From: Paractinoplanes tereljensis | GTDB taxonomy: Bacteria > Actinomycetota > Actinomycetes > Mycobacteriales > Micromonosporaceae | NCBI RefSeq assembly: GCF_016862435.1 | Contig: NZ_BOMY01000050.1 | Coordinates: forward strand, 1-64,000 | Length of the DNA stretch: 64,000 nucleotides | Direction of reading: 5' to 3' | Part shown: positions 1 through 7,768 of the stretch, one piece after another | How positions within the stretch are numbered: the stretch's first letter is position 1 | How the letters are laid out: each line of letters opens with the position of its first letter | Translations under genes and position numbers: made by a program | Notes under the pieces: generated by a model | Seen by the model: the letters and a program-made list of their open reading frames with translations, nothing else | Told to the model about the DNA's origin: nothing | Databases searched by the model: none

Positions 1-1069
1 AGGCGGTCCCGGTCCCGGTCCGGCAGTGGGCGGCGGCGGCGACAGACGGCCCCGGTCCCAGTGGCCAGTGGGCGGCGGGCGGCGAGACCAGCAGGCGGTC
101 CCGGTCCCGGTCCGGCAGTAGGCGGCGGTGCCGACAGGCGGCCCCGGTCCCGGCGGCCAGTGGGCGGCGGGCGTTGGGGCCGGCACGTGGTCCGCTGTAT
201 CGGCGGGCAATGGGCGGCTGGCCCGGCGGACGGCCCGGCTTTGACAGGTGGTCCCGGCCTCGGTAGGCCGGTCGACCGCGGAGAGAGCATCGCCACTGTG
301 CCGCCGCGCTGGACGCGGGCGTCACCTTGATCGACACCGGCGACTTTTACGACGGGTCGGCCTCGGTAGGCGGATTGGCCTCGGCCGACAGTAGGCGGGT
401 TGGGCCTGGCGGGCGTTCCGGTCCCGGCCGGCAGTAGGCAGGTTAACCCCGGCCGGCAGTAGGCGGGTTGGGCCTGGCGGGCGTCCCGGTCCCGGCCGGC
501 AGCAGGCAGGTTAACCCCGGCCGGCAGCAGGCGGGTTGGGCCTGGCGGGCGGGTCGGTCTCGGCCGGCCGTAGGCAGGTTGGGCTCGGCGGGCGGGTCGG
601 CCTCGTCCGGCAGGGGGTGGCCTCGGCAGGCGGCGGCAGGGCGGGTGATCCCGGCCCCGGCGAGTGGCCCCGGCCTCGTCCCCGGCCGGCGGCGGGCGGC
701 GCAGATCTCTTCCGGCGACGGGCGGTCGATGCCCTTCTGACGGCTCGGATAGCAGATCCGCTGTAGGCGGCCAACCGGAGGCAGAAGGCGGTACCCGGCG
801 GTGAACGGCCGGTGCCACCCTGGCGGAGCAGGCCGCATCATGCGGCAGGCATCCGGCAGCGGGCGGTTAGCAGCGGGCGGTTAATGGCATCCGGGAAGCG
901 GTGGCGATCGGCGGCAGAAACGGGACCAGCCGGCGGCGGCAGCGTCATTGCCGGCCCTACGGCCGACGTGCGAAACCGTTGGTGTGGGCCTGTGGCGGCC
1001 AGTGCGGGATCCGGCAATCAGCGGGCCCTCCGAACCTCCTACCGGGCAGGGGTGCGGAGGGATGGAAGA
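1..1069. repeat. GC-rich degenerate tandem-repeat tract, no supported gene
   Basis: About 1.07 kb of G- and C-rich sequence built from imperfect repeats. A roughly 92-base unit starting with the word aggcggtcccggtcccggtc occurs at 1-92 and again from 93. A 68-base unit occurs about three times from 386, 454 and 522, and holds alternating words such as ggcagtaggcgggttgggcc and caggttaacccc. A short duplication of agcgggcggtta lies near 863-887. Open frames cross the tract on both strands, but they encode only low-complexity Arg/Pro/Gly/Ala sequence, which is what such DNA produces by chance. I see no gene here. It lies downstream of the leftward methyltransferase gene. Confidence 0.7.
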
Positions 1070-1861
1070 TCAGGGCTGCGGCGTGCGGGCGAACGCCAGG
1101 AAATGGGCGCTGGCGTTGATCAGCTGGGGGTCCTGTTCGACCAGGCGGGCGCAGCGCAGGGCGGCGTCTACCAGATCGTTGAAGGCGTCGGTGCCGGCGT
1201 AGTCCAAGGACGGCCACGCAGGGCCCTCCACCCCGTAGACCGTCACCTCGGACGGGCCGGCCGTGATGATCTCGGCCCTTAGCTCGTCGGCGGTGTGGAA
1301 GTGGGAGGACACGAAACCGACGTGGCCGTCGTAGGAACCGGTGTCGATCAGGGTTTGCAGCGACGGCTCGGTGTCGGCCGTCAAACGGCCGTTTGTGCCC
1401 AGTTCCAGCAATGACAGGTAACGGCTGATCCCGGCGGCAACCAGCAGGCCGCCCGGACGCAGCACCCGCACCGCCTCGGCGACGGCGAGCGCGCGGTCGG
1501 CCGGCGCGGTCAAGTGATAGAGCGGGCCCAACAGCAGAACCACGTCGACGCTGTCGGTGGCGGCGTCCAGCATGCGGGCGTCGCCCACCTCGGCGGTCAC
1601 GCCCGGAAGCCGGGCGGACTCCAGCACGTGCGCCGGCACCGGGTCGACCACATGCACGTGGTGGCCGTCGGCGGCGAGCCACTCGGCGTGGATGCCGGTG
1701 GCGCCGCCCACGTCGAGCACGGTCAGGCCGGTGGCGGTGGGCAGCCAGCGCCGGATCAGTTCCTGCGTGCGCAGGAATTCCAGCCGGCCGTGCGGTGACC
1801 GCCGCAGTCGGGTGTCCTCGAGGCCGTCGGTGCCGTAATGCTCGATCAGTTCGCCGCTCAT
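1070..1861 (-). CDS. class I SAM-dependent methyltransferase
   Basis: A 263-residue protein with a Rossmann-type methyltransferase core. The SAM-binding glycine-rich motif VLDVGGATGIHAEWLA lies near residue 50. It is followed by an acidic residue after the second strand (HVVDPVP), by GDARMLDAATDSVDVVLLLG (motifs II-III) and by the post-II stretch AEAVRVLRPGGLLVAAG. The family transfers a methyl group from SAM to a small molecule; the substrate cannot be read from the sequence. The ATG start has no clear ribosome-binding site. It is the last leftward gene before the repeat tract and follows the Ddl-like gene by about 40 bases, so it may be the last gene of that unit. Confidence 0.8.
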   Translation of the reverse strand: MSGELIEHYGTDGLEDTRLRRSPHGRLEFLRTQELIRRWLPTATGLTVLDVGGATGIHAEWLAADGHHVHVVDPVPAHVLESARLPGVTAEVGDARMLDAATDSVDVVLLLGPLYHLTAPADRALAVAEAVRVLRPGGLLVAAGISRYLSLLELGTNGRLTADTEPSLQTLIDTGSYDGHVGFVSSHFHTADELRAEIITAGPSEVTVYGVEGPAWPSLDYAGTDAFNDLVDAALRCARLVEQDPQLINASAHFLAFARTPQP

Positions 1862-1901
1862 CAGTCCATGGTGGTCAGCCGACTGATCATCGGCGATCGA
1901 A

Positions 1902-2870
1902 TTACGCGCGGGCCACGGCCCTCGTCACCAGGGTCGCCAGGATGTTGCCCAAGTCCAGGCCGGCCGCCTGGGCCGCCAGCGGCAGCAGGGACGTCTCGGT
2001 CATGCCGGGGGACACGTTGATGCCCAGAACCTGGGGTGAGCCGTCCTCGGCGACGATCAGGTCGACTCGGGACAGGTCGCGCAGACCCAGGGCCTTGTGA
2101 GCGGCCAGGGCCGTCTCGGAGACCTGGGCCGCGACCTCGGCGTCGAGGCGGGCGGGAGCGTGCCACGTGGTCAGGCCGGCGGTGTAGCGGGCGGCGTAGT
2201 CGTACAGGCCGTCGCGGGCGACGATCTCGACGATCGGCAGAGCTTCGGGGCCGTTGCCGAGGTCGATGATGGAGACCGCGACGTCCTTGCCGGGGACGAA
2301 TTTCTCCACCAGCGCGGTCGAGTCATAGGCGAAGCAGCCAACCATCGCGGGTGGGAGGTCGGTGTCTTCCCGGACCACCGCCGCGCCCAGGCCGGAACCA
2401 CCCTGGGCCGGCTTGACCATCAGCGGGAGGCCCAGGCGGTCGACGATGCGGTCGAGGACCGCGACGGCGCCGAGCTCGGAGAAACGGTCGTGCGGCAGTG
2501 CCACCCAGTCGGGGGTGGGGATGCCGGCCTCGCGCAGCATCGACTTGGCGGACGGCTTGTCCCAGGCCAGCCGGGAGGCCCGCGCGTCGCAGCCGACGTA
2601 CGGGATGCCGCAGAGGTCGAGGACGCCGCGCAGGGAGCCGTCCTCGCCGGTGGCGCCGTGCAGTGCGATCACCACGGCGTCGGGTGGGTCGGCCTGAAGG
2701 GCCGGCAGCAGGGAGACGTCAGCATCGTGCATCTCGGCGTGCACGCCGACCGCCTTGAGGGCGTCGAGCACGCGACGGCCGGAGCGCAGCGACACGTCTC
2801 GTTCGTAGGACAGGCCGCCGGCCAGAACCATTACTCGCACATCGTCACCAGTAGCCATGGGAAGGATCAT
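1902..2870 (-). CDS. D-alanine--D-alanine ligase-like ATP-grasp enzyme
   Basis: A 322-residue ATP-grasp protein with the Ddl layout. It has an N-terminal nucleotide-fold segment (VMVLAGGLSYERDVSLRSG), the substrate loop HGATGEDGSLRGVLDLCGIP, the ATP-binding segment MVKPAQGGSGLGAAVV, and RVDLIV before the metal-binding motif. Classical Ddl makes the D-Ala-D-Ala dipeptide of peptidoglycan. Here the metal motif, normally E-[IV]-N-T-x-P-G-M-T, reads GINVSPGMT around residue 282, so the conserved Glu metal ligand is Gly. The start overlaps the stop of the upstream aminotransferase (ATGA), which indicates translational coupling; an ATG at 2858 is an alternative start. It may be an origin-linked Ddl paralogue with altered activity rather than the housekeeping enzyme. 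Confidence 0.75.
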   Translation of the reverse strand: MILPMATGDDVRVMVLAGGLSYERDVSLRSGRRVLDALKAVGVHAEMHDADVSLLPALQADPPDAVVIALHGATGEDGSLRGVLDLCGIPYVGCDARASRLAWDKPSAKSMLREAGIPTPDWVALPHDRFSELGAVAVLDRIVDRLGLPLMVKPAQGGSGLGAAVVREDTDLPPAMVGCFAYDSTALVEKFVPGKDVAVSIIDLGNGPEALPIVEIVARDGLYDYAARYTAGLTTWHAPARLDAEVAAQVSETALAAHKALGLRDLSRVDLIVAEDGSPQVLGINVSPGMTETSLLPLAAQAAGLDLGNILATLVTRAVARA

Positions 2871-4177
2871 GCCAAGTCGGGGCCGGGCGCGTCGGCGGCG
2901 GCATTGCCGCGGCGACGATGGTGGGGGTGGCCCGCGGCGGCGCCGAAGACGGCACGCATCGCCAGCTCCTGCTCCATGACGCCGGAGAGGCGGCGGACGC
3001 CCTCGCGGAGCCGTTCGGGGCTGGAGAACGAGAAGTTCAGCCGCATGTTGCCGGTGCCGGTGCCGTCGGCGTAGAAGCCGGTGCCGGGCACGTAGGCCAC
3101 CCGGGCGGCGATGGCGCGGGGCATCATCGCCTTCGAGTCGAGGCCCTCGGGGAGGGTGACCCAGACGAACAGGCCGCCGGTCGGGTTGGTCCAGGTGGTG
3201 CCGGCCGGCATCAGGTCACGCATCGCGGTCAGCAGGGCGTCGCGACGCTCGCGGTAGATCTCGCGGTAGGACTTGACCTGCTCGCGCCACGGCATGGTGG
3301 TCAGGTATTGGGTGACGGCGGCCTGGGCGAACGCGCTGGGGCACAGCACGTTGGCCTCGCTCATCATGACCAGCTTTTCCCGCACCGCGTGCGGGGCGAG
3401 GATCCACCCGACCCGCAGGCCGGGGGCGAAGGTCTTGGAGAAGGTGCTCACGTAGAAGACACCCTCGCGCCGGCGGGCCCGCAGCGGGAGCGGGGCGTCG
3501 CCCTCGAAGGACAACATGCCGTACGGGTCGTCCTCCACCACCAGCAGACCGGCCCGCTCGCAGATGTCGAGAACCTGCTCGCGGCGCTCCTCCGAAAGGG
3601 TGACGCCGGCCGGGTTCTGGAAGGTCGGGATCGTGTAGAGGAACTTGGCCCGCCGGCCCGAGCGAGCCACCGCGGCGATGGCCTCCTCGAGGGCGGCGGG
3701 GATCAGGCCCTCGTCATCCATCGGGACGTGGTGAACCTGGGCCTGAGCGGCCTGGAAGACACCGAGCGCGCCGACGTAGCTCGGACCCTCGGCGAGCACC
3801 ACGTCGCCCGGGTCGAGGAAGAGCCGGGCCAGCAGGTCGAGCGCCTGCTGACCGCCGACGGTAACCACCACGTCGTCGGGGGAGGCGCCGTGGATGCCGG
3901 AGAGCGCCATCACCTCGCAGATGCGTTCGCGCAGGTCGACGGTGCCCTGGCCGATGCCGTACTGCAGGCTCACCGCGCCGTGCTCGGAGCCGAGCCGGCC
4001 GAGCATCTCGCCGACCGCGTCGAGCGGCAGTGCCGCGATGTAGGGCGAACCGCCGGCCAGCGACACGACCTCGGGACGACTGGCGACGGCGAACAGTGCG
4101 CGAATCTCCGAGGTGGTCATGCCACGCACTCGGCGCGCGTAGACGTCGGTGTAGTCGTCCTGGGTGGTGCCGGTCAT
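2867..4177 (-). CDS. PLP-dependent class I/II aminotransferase
   Basis: A 436-residue fold-type I aminotransferase of the 2-aminoadipate/MocR-like branch, without an N-terminal DNA-binding domain. Landmarks are the N-terminal substrate segment VSLAGGSPYIAALPLD, the tyrosine-containing LQYGIGQG motif, VEDDPYGMLSF with the PLP-ring Asp, and STFSKTFAPGLRVGW with the Schiff-base lysine. A conserved Arg near the C-terminus (NMRLNFSFSSPERL) should bind the substrate carboxylate. The ATG at 4177 has a strong GAGGAGGG ribosome-binding site four bases upstream. The gene overlaps the ddl-like gene by four bases, so the pair is probably one transcript. The C-terminal tail is unusually rich in His, Arg and Ala. 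Confidence 0.85.
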   Translation of the reverse strand: MTGTTQDDYTDVYARRVRGMTTSEIRALFAVASRPEVVSLAGGSPYIAALPLDAVGEMLGRLGSEHGAVSLQYGIGQGTVDLRERICEVMALSGIHGASPDDVVVTVGGQQALDLLARLFLDPGDVVLAEGPSYVGALGVFQAAQAQVHHVPMDDEGLIPAALEEAIAAVARSGRRAKFLYTIPTFQNPAGVTLSEERREQVLDICERAGLLVVEDDPYGMLSFEGDAPLPLRARRREGVFYVSTFSKTFAPGLRVGWILAPHAVREKLVMMSEANVLCPSAFAQAAVTQYLTTMPWREQVKSYREIYRERRDALLTAMRDLMPAGTTWTNPTGGLFVWVTLPEGLDSKAMMPRAIAARVAYVPGTGFYADGTGTGNMRLNFSFSSPERLREGVRRLSGVMEQELAMRAVFGAAAGHPHHRRRGNAAADAPGPDLA

Positions 4178-4254
4178 GCGGCCCTCCTCGGCGAATCGGA
4201 TCGGCGATCGGAAGTAGGTCGATCGTAGTCGGGGAGGGCGACGAGGGCCGCAAG

Positions 4255-4263
4255 TTATCCACA
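4255..4263 (+). promoter_or_regulatory. perfect DnaA box (TTATCCACA)
   Basis: The 9-mer TTATCCACA matches the strongest consensus DnaA box exactly. It lies in the 219-base divergent region between the aminotransferase and the GNAT gene. Six-base arms of an inverted repeat, ATCCAC-AGG-GTGGAT, overlap it at 4258-4272. An exact 9-mer is rare by chance in such GC-rich DNA. It may be a DnaA regulatory or titration site; binding is inferred. Confidence 0.55.
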
Positions 4264-4396
4264 GGGTGGATGTGGGGGGATGCCCGTCCTGGGCCCGTTC
4301 ATGGATTTTGCGGCGTAGGATCCACCGCGGGGCGCGGGCGAAGAACGACTAACAGGACCGTAGCCCGGGACTGGTCGCCTGCTCTGGGGGGATTCC

Positions 4397-5065
4397 GTGT
4401 CGCGTCGCCTGGTCAATCTCACGCTGGACACCCTCGAGGACCTTCCGAGGCCCTGCCGCCAGTGCGTTTTCTGGGAACTCGACCCAGTTTCTGCCGAGCG
4501 GGCCTGTGCCTCCGGCGACCCCGGCCTCGAGAAGGAAGCGTGGGTGTCGCAGACCCTGCTGGAGTGGGGTTCGTGCGGCAAGTTGGCGTATGTCGACGGC
4601 ATGCCGGCCGGTTTCGTGATGTACGCCCCACCGGCCTATGTCCCCCGTTCGATGGCCTTCCCGACCTCTCCGGTGAGCGCCGACGCGGCCCTGCTGATGA
4701 CCGCACACGTGGTGGCCGCGTTCGCCGGCGGCGGCCTCGGCCGGATGCTGGTGCAGGGAGTGGCGCGCGACCTGACCAAGCGCGGGGTGAAGGCGATCGA
4801 GGCGTTCGGCGACGCGAAGTTCGGTGAGGCCGACGAGGAGCAGCCGTCCGGCTGTGTCGCGCCGGTCGATTTCTTCCTCTCCGTCGGCTTCAAGACGGTC
4901 CGTCCGCATCCGCGCTACCCGCGCATGCGGCTGGAGCTCCGCACCGCCCTGTCGTGGAAGTCCGACGTCGAGTACGCGTTGGAGAAACTCCTCGGCTCGA
5001 TGAGCCCGGAAACGCTGCTGCGACCGGTCCGCCCGGCCGCCGCAACGCGCAGCGTCGAAAACTAG
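4397..5065 (+). CDS. GNAT family N-acetyltransferase (Mtb Rv3916c-like)
   Basis: A 222-residue protein with a GNAT-like acetyl-CoA segment: FVMYAPPAYVP, then HVVAAFAGGGLGRMLVQGVA, where the GGGLGRML loop corresponds to the pyrophosphate-binding motif. The start is GTG (VSRRLVNLTLDTLEDLPRPC), with a weak GGGGG ribosome-binding site. A cysteine pair (CRQC) near the N-terminus is conserved-looking. Rv3916c of M. tuberculosis holds the same place beside cwlM and is also read towards it. The substrate is unknown. The gene converges on cwlM, and the two stop codons share the tetramer CTAG at 5062-5065. Confidence 0.75.
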   Translation: MSRRLVNLTLDTLEDLPRPCRQCVFWELDPVSAERACASGDPGLEKEAWVSQTLLEWGSCGKLAYVDGMPAGFVMYAPPAYVPRSMAFPTSPVSADAALLMTAHVVAAFAGGGLGRMLVQGVARDLTKRGVKAIEAFGDAKFGEADEEQPSGCVAPVDFFLSVGFKTVRPHPRYPRMRLELRTALSWKSDVEYALEKLLGSMSPETLLRPVRPAAATRSVEN

Positions 5066-6210
5066 CCCTTGTTGGCCAGCGCGACCCGCAGCTGGCGCAC
5101 GTCGATCGAGCCGGTCGGCACGTCGATCTCAACCGGGTAGTACATCCGCTGCACGGCGGCCAGGATCGCCTCGACGATCTGCTCCCGGAACAGCGGGTTG
5201 ACCAGCCGGTCCCGATCGACCGGCGAGGTCAGGTAACCGAGGTCGACGCGCACCGCCGGCATCTTGGTCAGGCGGAGCAGCTCCCAGGTCTTGGAGTGGA
5301 CGCGGCAGTCGCGCATGCCGGTGCGCACCACGATCTCCCGCTGCACCAGATTGGCCAGGCGCTCACCGACCGTCGAGCTCAGGCCGCTGCCGGTGCCGTA
5401 GTGGTAGGTCGCGACCCCGTGCGCCGCCTCGTTTTCGTGCCCGTCGAGGTGCAGCGAGATCAGCAGGTCGGCGCCGAGGCTGTTGGCCAGGTTGGCCCGC
5501 TCGGCCCCGGTCAGCGTGGCCGCGGGCTGCGGGCCACGGGTCAGGTGCACCCGCATGCCGGCCGCGGCGAGTCGGCCCTCGAGCCGGGCGGCCAGGTCGA
5601 ACACCAGGTCGGCCTCGGTCCAGCGGAGCGGACCTTCCGGCACCACGACGCCGAGATCGTCGCCGCCGCCGTGACCCGGGTCGATCACGATGGTCTTGCC
5701 CATCAGGTTGGTGCCGGCCTGGCGGAACGCCTCGGACTCGCGCAGCCACTGCGGGCGGCCGCCAACGACCTTGCGGCCCAGCCGGCGCAGCGCCTTCATG
5801 GTCTGCGGTCCGCACGACCCGTCGGGGGTGAGCCCGACCTCGCGCTGGAACTGAGCGACCGCGCGGGCCGTGCGCGGGCCGTAGATCGAGTCGGCCCGAC
5901 CGGCGTCGTAGCCCATCTCGAGCATGCGCTCCTGCAGGGTGCGGACGTCCTCGCCGACGAGCGCGTTGGACACCGAGTGGAAGAGCGTGCGGGCGCCGAG
6001 CCGCCACCGGGCCGCGTCGAGCGCGCCCCACGTCTCGTCGCCGACCAGACCGTCGACGCCGATGCCGCGGCTCTGCTGGAAGGCGCGCACCGCCGTGTCC
6101 AGGTCGTCGTCGAAGACGTCGGACGCGGTGTCCAGGAGTTCCAGCCCGACCAGGATGGATCGGATCTCGGCAACGGCCGGGCCGTTGTCTCCACGTCGGA
6201 TGGAACGCAC
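5062..6210 (-). CDS. cwlM: N-acetylmuramoyl-L-alanine amidase-like protein CwlM
   Basis: I place the start at the GTG at 6210 (VRSIRRGDNGPAVAEIRSIL), giving 382 residues. It is preceded at proper spacing by AGGGAG, while frames that open further upstream run into a transcription terminator. Two peptidoglycan-binding repeats fill about residues 1-150 (GDNGPAVAEIRSILVGLELL; EDVRTLQERMLEMGYDAG). A zinc amidase_3 domain follows, with IDPGHGGGDD, an LVFDLAARLE segment and LISLHLDGHEN. CwlM in mycobacteria is an essential cytoplasmic regulator of peptidoglycan precursor synthesis (MurA activation) and can bind lipid II-linked factors. No signal peptide is visible, which agrees with that role. It follows trxA on the same strand but beyond a terminator. 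Confidence 0.85.
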   Translation of the reverse strand: MRSIRRGDNGPAVAEIRSILVGLELLDTASDVFDDDLDTAVRAFQQSRGIGVDGLVGDETWGALDAARWRLGARTLFHSVSNALVGEDVRTLQERMLEMGYDAGRADSIYGPRTARAVAQFQREVGLTPDGSCGPQTMKALRRLGRKVVGGRPQWLRESEAFRQAGTNLMGKTIVIDPGHGGGDDLGVVVPEGPLRWTEADLVFDLAARLEGRLAAAGMRVHLTRGPQPAATLTGAERANLANSLGADLLISLHLDGHENEAAHGVATYHYGTGSGLSSTVGERLANLVQREIVVRTGMRDCRVHSKTWELLRLTKMPAVRVDLGYLTSPVDRDRLVNPLFREQIVEAILAAVQRMYYPVEIDVPTGSIDVRQLRVALANKG

Positions 6211-6295
6211 GCGCGACTCCCTGGTGAGGAAAGGAAGGACGACTTCGGAGGGTACTCCCCGGGCGCCGCCAGTACCCGTTGGCAAAACCATGCAA

Positions 6296-6325
6296 ACGCC
6301 CCGCATCCGTACGAATGCGGGGCGT
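6296..6325 (-). terminator. intrinsic terminator after trxA
   Basis: A perfect 11-base-pair stem (acgccccgcat at 6296-6306 with atgcggggcgt at 6315-6325) encloses an 8-base loop. On the minus strand it is followed by a short TTT. It lies 26 bases after the trxA stop and ahead of cwlM, so it should separate the thioredoxin genes from cwlM. Confidence 0.75.
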
Positions 6326-6350
6326 CAGAAAACCGCGTCGGGAGACCGCG

Positions 6351-6674
6351 TCAGATAGCCGATTCGATGAAGTTGACCAGGGCACTCTTGGGCTTGGCGC
6401 CGGTGACCGAGTTGACCGGTTCGCCGCCCTTGAAGATGGTCAGCGTGGGCACCGACATCACCCGGTAGGCGCGCGTGGTCTCGGGGTTCTCGTCAATGTT
6501 GATGTTGACGATCTCCACCTTGTCGCCCATTTCCTTGGCGATCTCGCTGAGCAGCGGGTCCACCTTCTTGCAGGGCGCGCACCACTCCGCCCAGAAGTCG
6601 ACCAGCACCGGCTTGTCGGACTGCAGTACGTCGCTCACAAAAGTGGCGTCGGTGACTGGTTTGCCTGCTCCCAC
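6351..6674 (-). CDS. trxA: thioredoxin
   Basis: A 107-residue thioredoxin, the usual length. The active site is FWAEWCAPCKKVDPLL near residue 31, with the redox Cys pair spaced CxxC. The family consensus is WCGPC, so Ala replaces Gly. The cis-proline loop MSVPTLTIFKGG is intact. The GTG start at 6674 is preceded by GGGAGGG at five bases. It lies 15 bases after trxB, so reductase and thioredoxin are co-transcribed. It reduces cytoplasmic disulfides using electrons from NADPH through TrxB. In Mtb the same order trxB-trxC-cwlM is found. Confidence 0.95.
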   Translation of the reverse strand: MGAGKPVTDATFVSDVLQSDKPVLVDFWAEWCAPCKKVDPLLSEIAKEMGDKVEIVNINIDENPETTRAYRVMSVPTLTIFKGGEPVNSVTGAKPKSALVNFIESAI

Positions 6675-6689
6675 TAGGACCCTCCCGGT

Positions 6690-7649
6690 CTAAAGCTCTA
6701 CGAATGACGCGATGAAACGCTCGGCGTCGAGCGCCGCGGCACAACCCGTGCCGGAGGCCGTGATGGCCTGACGATAGGTGTGGTCGACGAGGTCGCCGGC
6801 CGCGAAGACGCCGGCGATGTTGGTGCGCGTCGACGGCGAGTCGACCTTCACGTAGCCCTCGTCGTCGAGCTCGACCTGCCCCTTGAACAGCTCGCTGCGC
6901 GGGTCGTGGCCGATCGCCACGAACACGCCGGTCACGTCCAGAACCTTGGTCTCGCCGGTCTTGATGTTCTTCAGCCGGGCGCCGACAACGGCACCGTCGG
7001 AACCGAGGATCTCCTCGACGACCGAGTCCCACTCGACCTTGATCTTGGGATTGTTCAACGCGCGTACCTGCATGACCTTGCTCGCCCGGAACGAGTCACG
7101 CCGGTGCACGATCGTCACCGTCTCGGCGAAGCGGGTGAGGAAGGTCGCCTCCTCCATCGCCGAGTCGCCACCGCCGACGACGACGATGTGGTGGTTGCGG
7201 AAGAAGAAGCCGTCACAGGTCGCACAGGACGAGACACCGTGGCCGAGCAGTTCCTGCTCGCCGGGCACGCCGATCGGCCGCCAGGCGGAACCGGTGGCGA
7301 GGATCACGGCACGGGCGAAGAACTGCTTGTCGCCGACCCAGACCGTCTTGAGGCCCTCGGTGCCGGCCTCGGTGGGCTTGTCGCCCAGCTCGACGCGGGT
7401 CACGTCGTCGGTGAGGAACTCAGCGCCGAACTTCTCGGCCTGCGCACGCATGTTGTCCATGAGCTCGGGGCCCATGATGCCGTCGCGGTGACCGGGGAAG
7501 TTCTCCACCTCGGTGGTGGTCATCAGCGCGCCACCGGACTGGACGCCCTCGATCACGAGCGGCTTGAGGTTGGCCCGGGCCGCGTACAACGCCGCGGTGT
7601 AGCCGGACGGTCCCGAACCGATGATGATCAGATTGCGGACCTCGTCCAC
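6690..7649 (-). CDS. trxB: thioredoxin-disulfide reductase
   Basis: A 319-residue FAD/NADPH enzyme. I choose the GTG at 7649 (VDEVRNLIIIGSGPSGYTAA) because AGGAG lies six bases upstream; a frame 42 bases longer has no support. Motifs are the FAD-binding IIGSGPSGYTAALYAAR, the redox site SCATCDGFFFRN near residue 140, the NADPH-binding VVVGGGDSAMEEA, and the C-terminal FAD motif GVFAAGDLVDHTYRQAITA. It reduces the adjacent thioredoxin. The operon context with an ECF sigma factor and its anti-sigma gene upstream, on the same strand, suggests a stress-linked redox unit. Confidence 0.95.
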   Translation of the reverse strand: MDEVRNLIIIGSGPSGYTAALYAARANLKPLVIEGVQSGGALMTTTEVENFPGHRDGIMGPELMDNMRAQAEKFGAEFLTDDVTRVELGDKPTEAGTEGLKTVWVGDKQFFARAVILATGSAWRPIGVPGEQELLGHGVSSCATCDGFFFRNHHIVVVGGGDSAMEEATFLTRFAETVTIVHRRDSFRASKVMQVRALNNPKIKVEWDSVVEEILGSDGAVVGARLKNIKTGETKVLDVTGVFVAIGHDPRSELFKGQVELDDEGYVKVDSPSTRTNIAGVFAAGDLVDHTYRQAITASGTGCAAALDAERFIASFVEL

Positions 7650-7768
7650 TGCCGACTCCTGTCGTCTGTATTCGCCGAGACGCGGCGACACTGCAGGCTA
7701 GAACGCCATGCTAGGCACACGCCATTCCCGTGCGCTCGGCCCGTGGCCGACCTCACCGGGAGTGTCGC

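Noticed and set aside
61..841. Several open frames on both strands in the left-end repeat tract
   Set aside because: They encode only Arg/Gly/Pro/Ala low-complexity sequence and follow the repeat units; stop codons are rare in such GC-rich DNA.
6210..6306. An earlier cwlM start at ATG 6306
   Set aside because: It lies within a terminator hairpin and has no ribosome-binding site, while GTG 6210 has AGGGAG at correct spacing and begins the conserved sequence.
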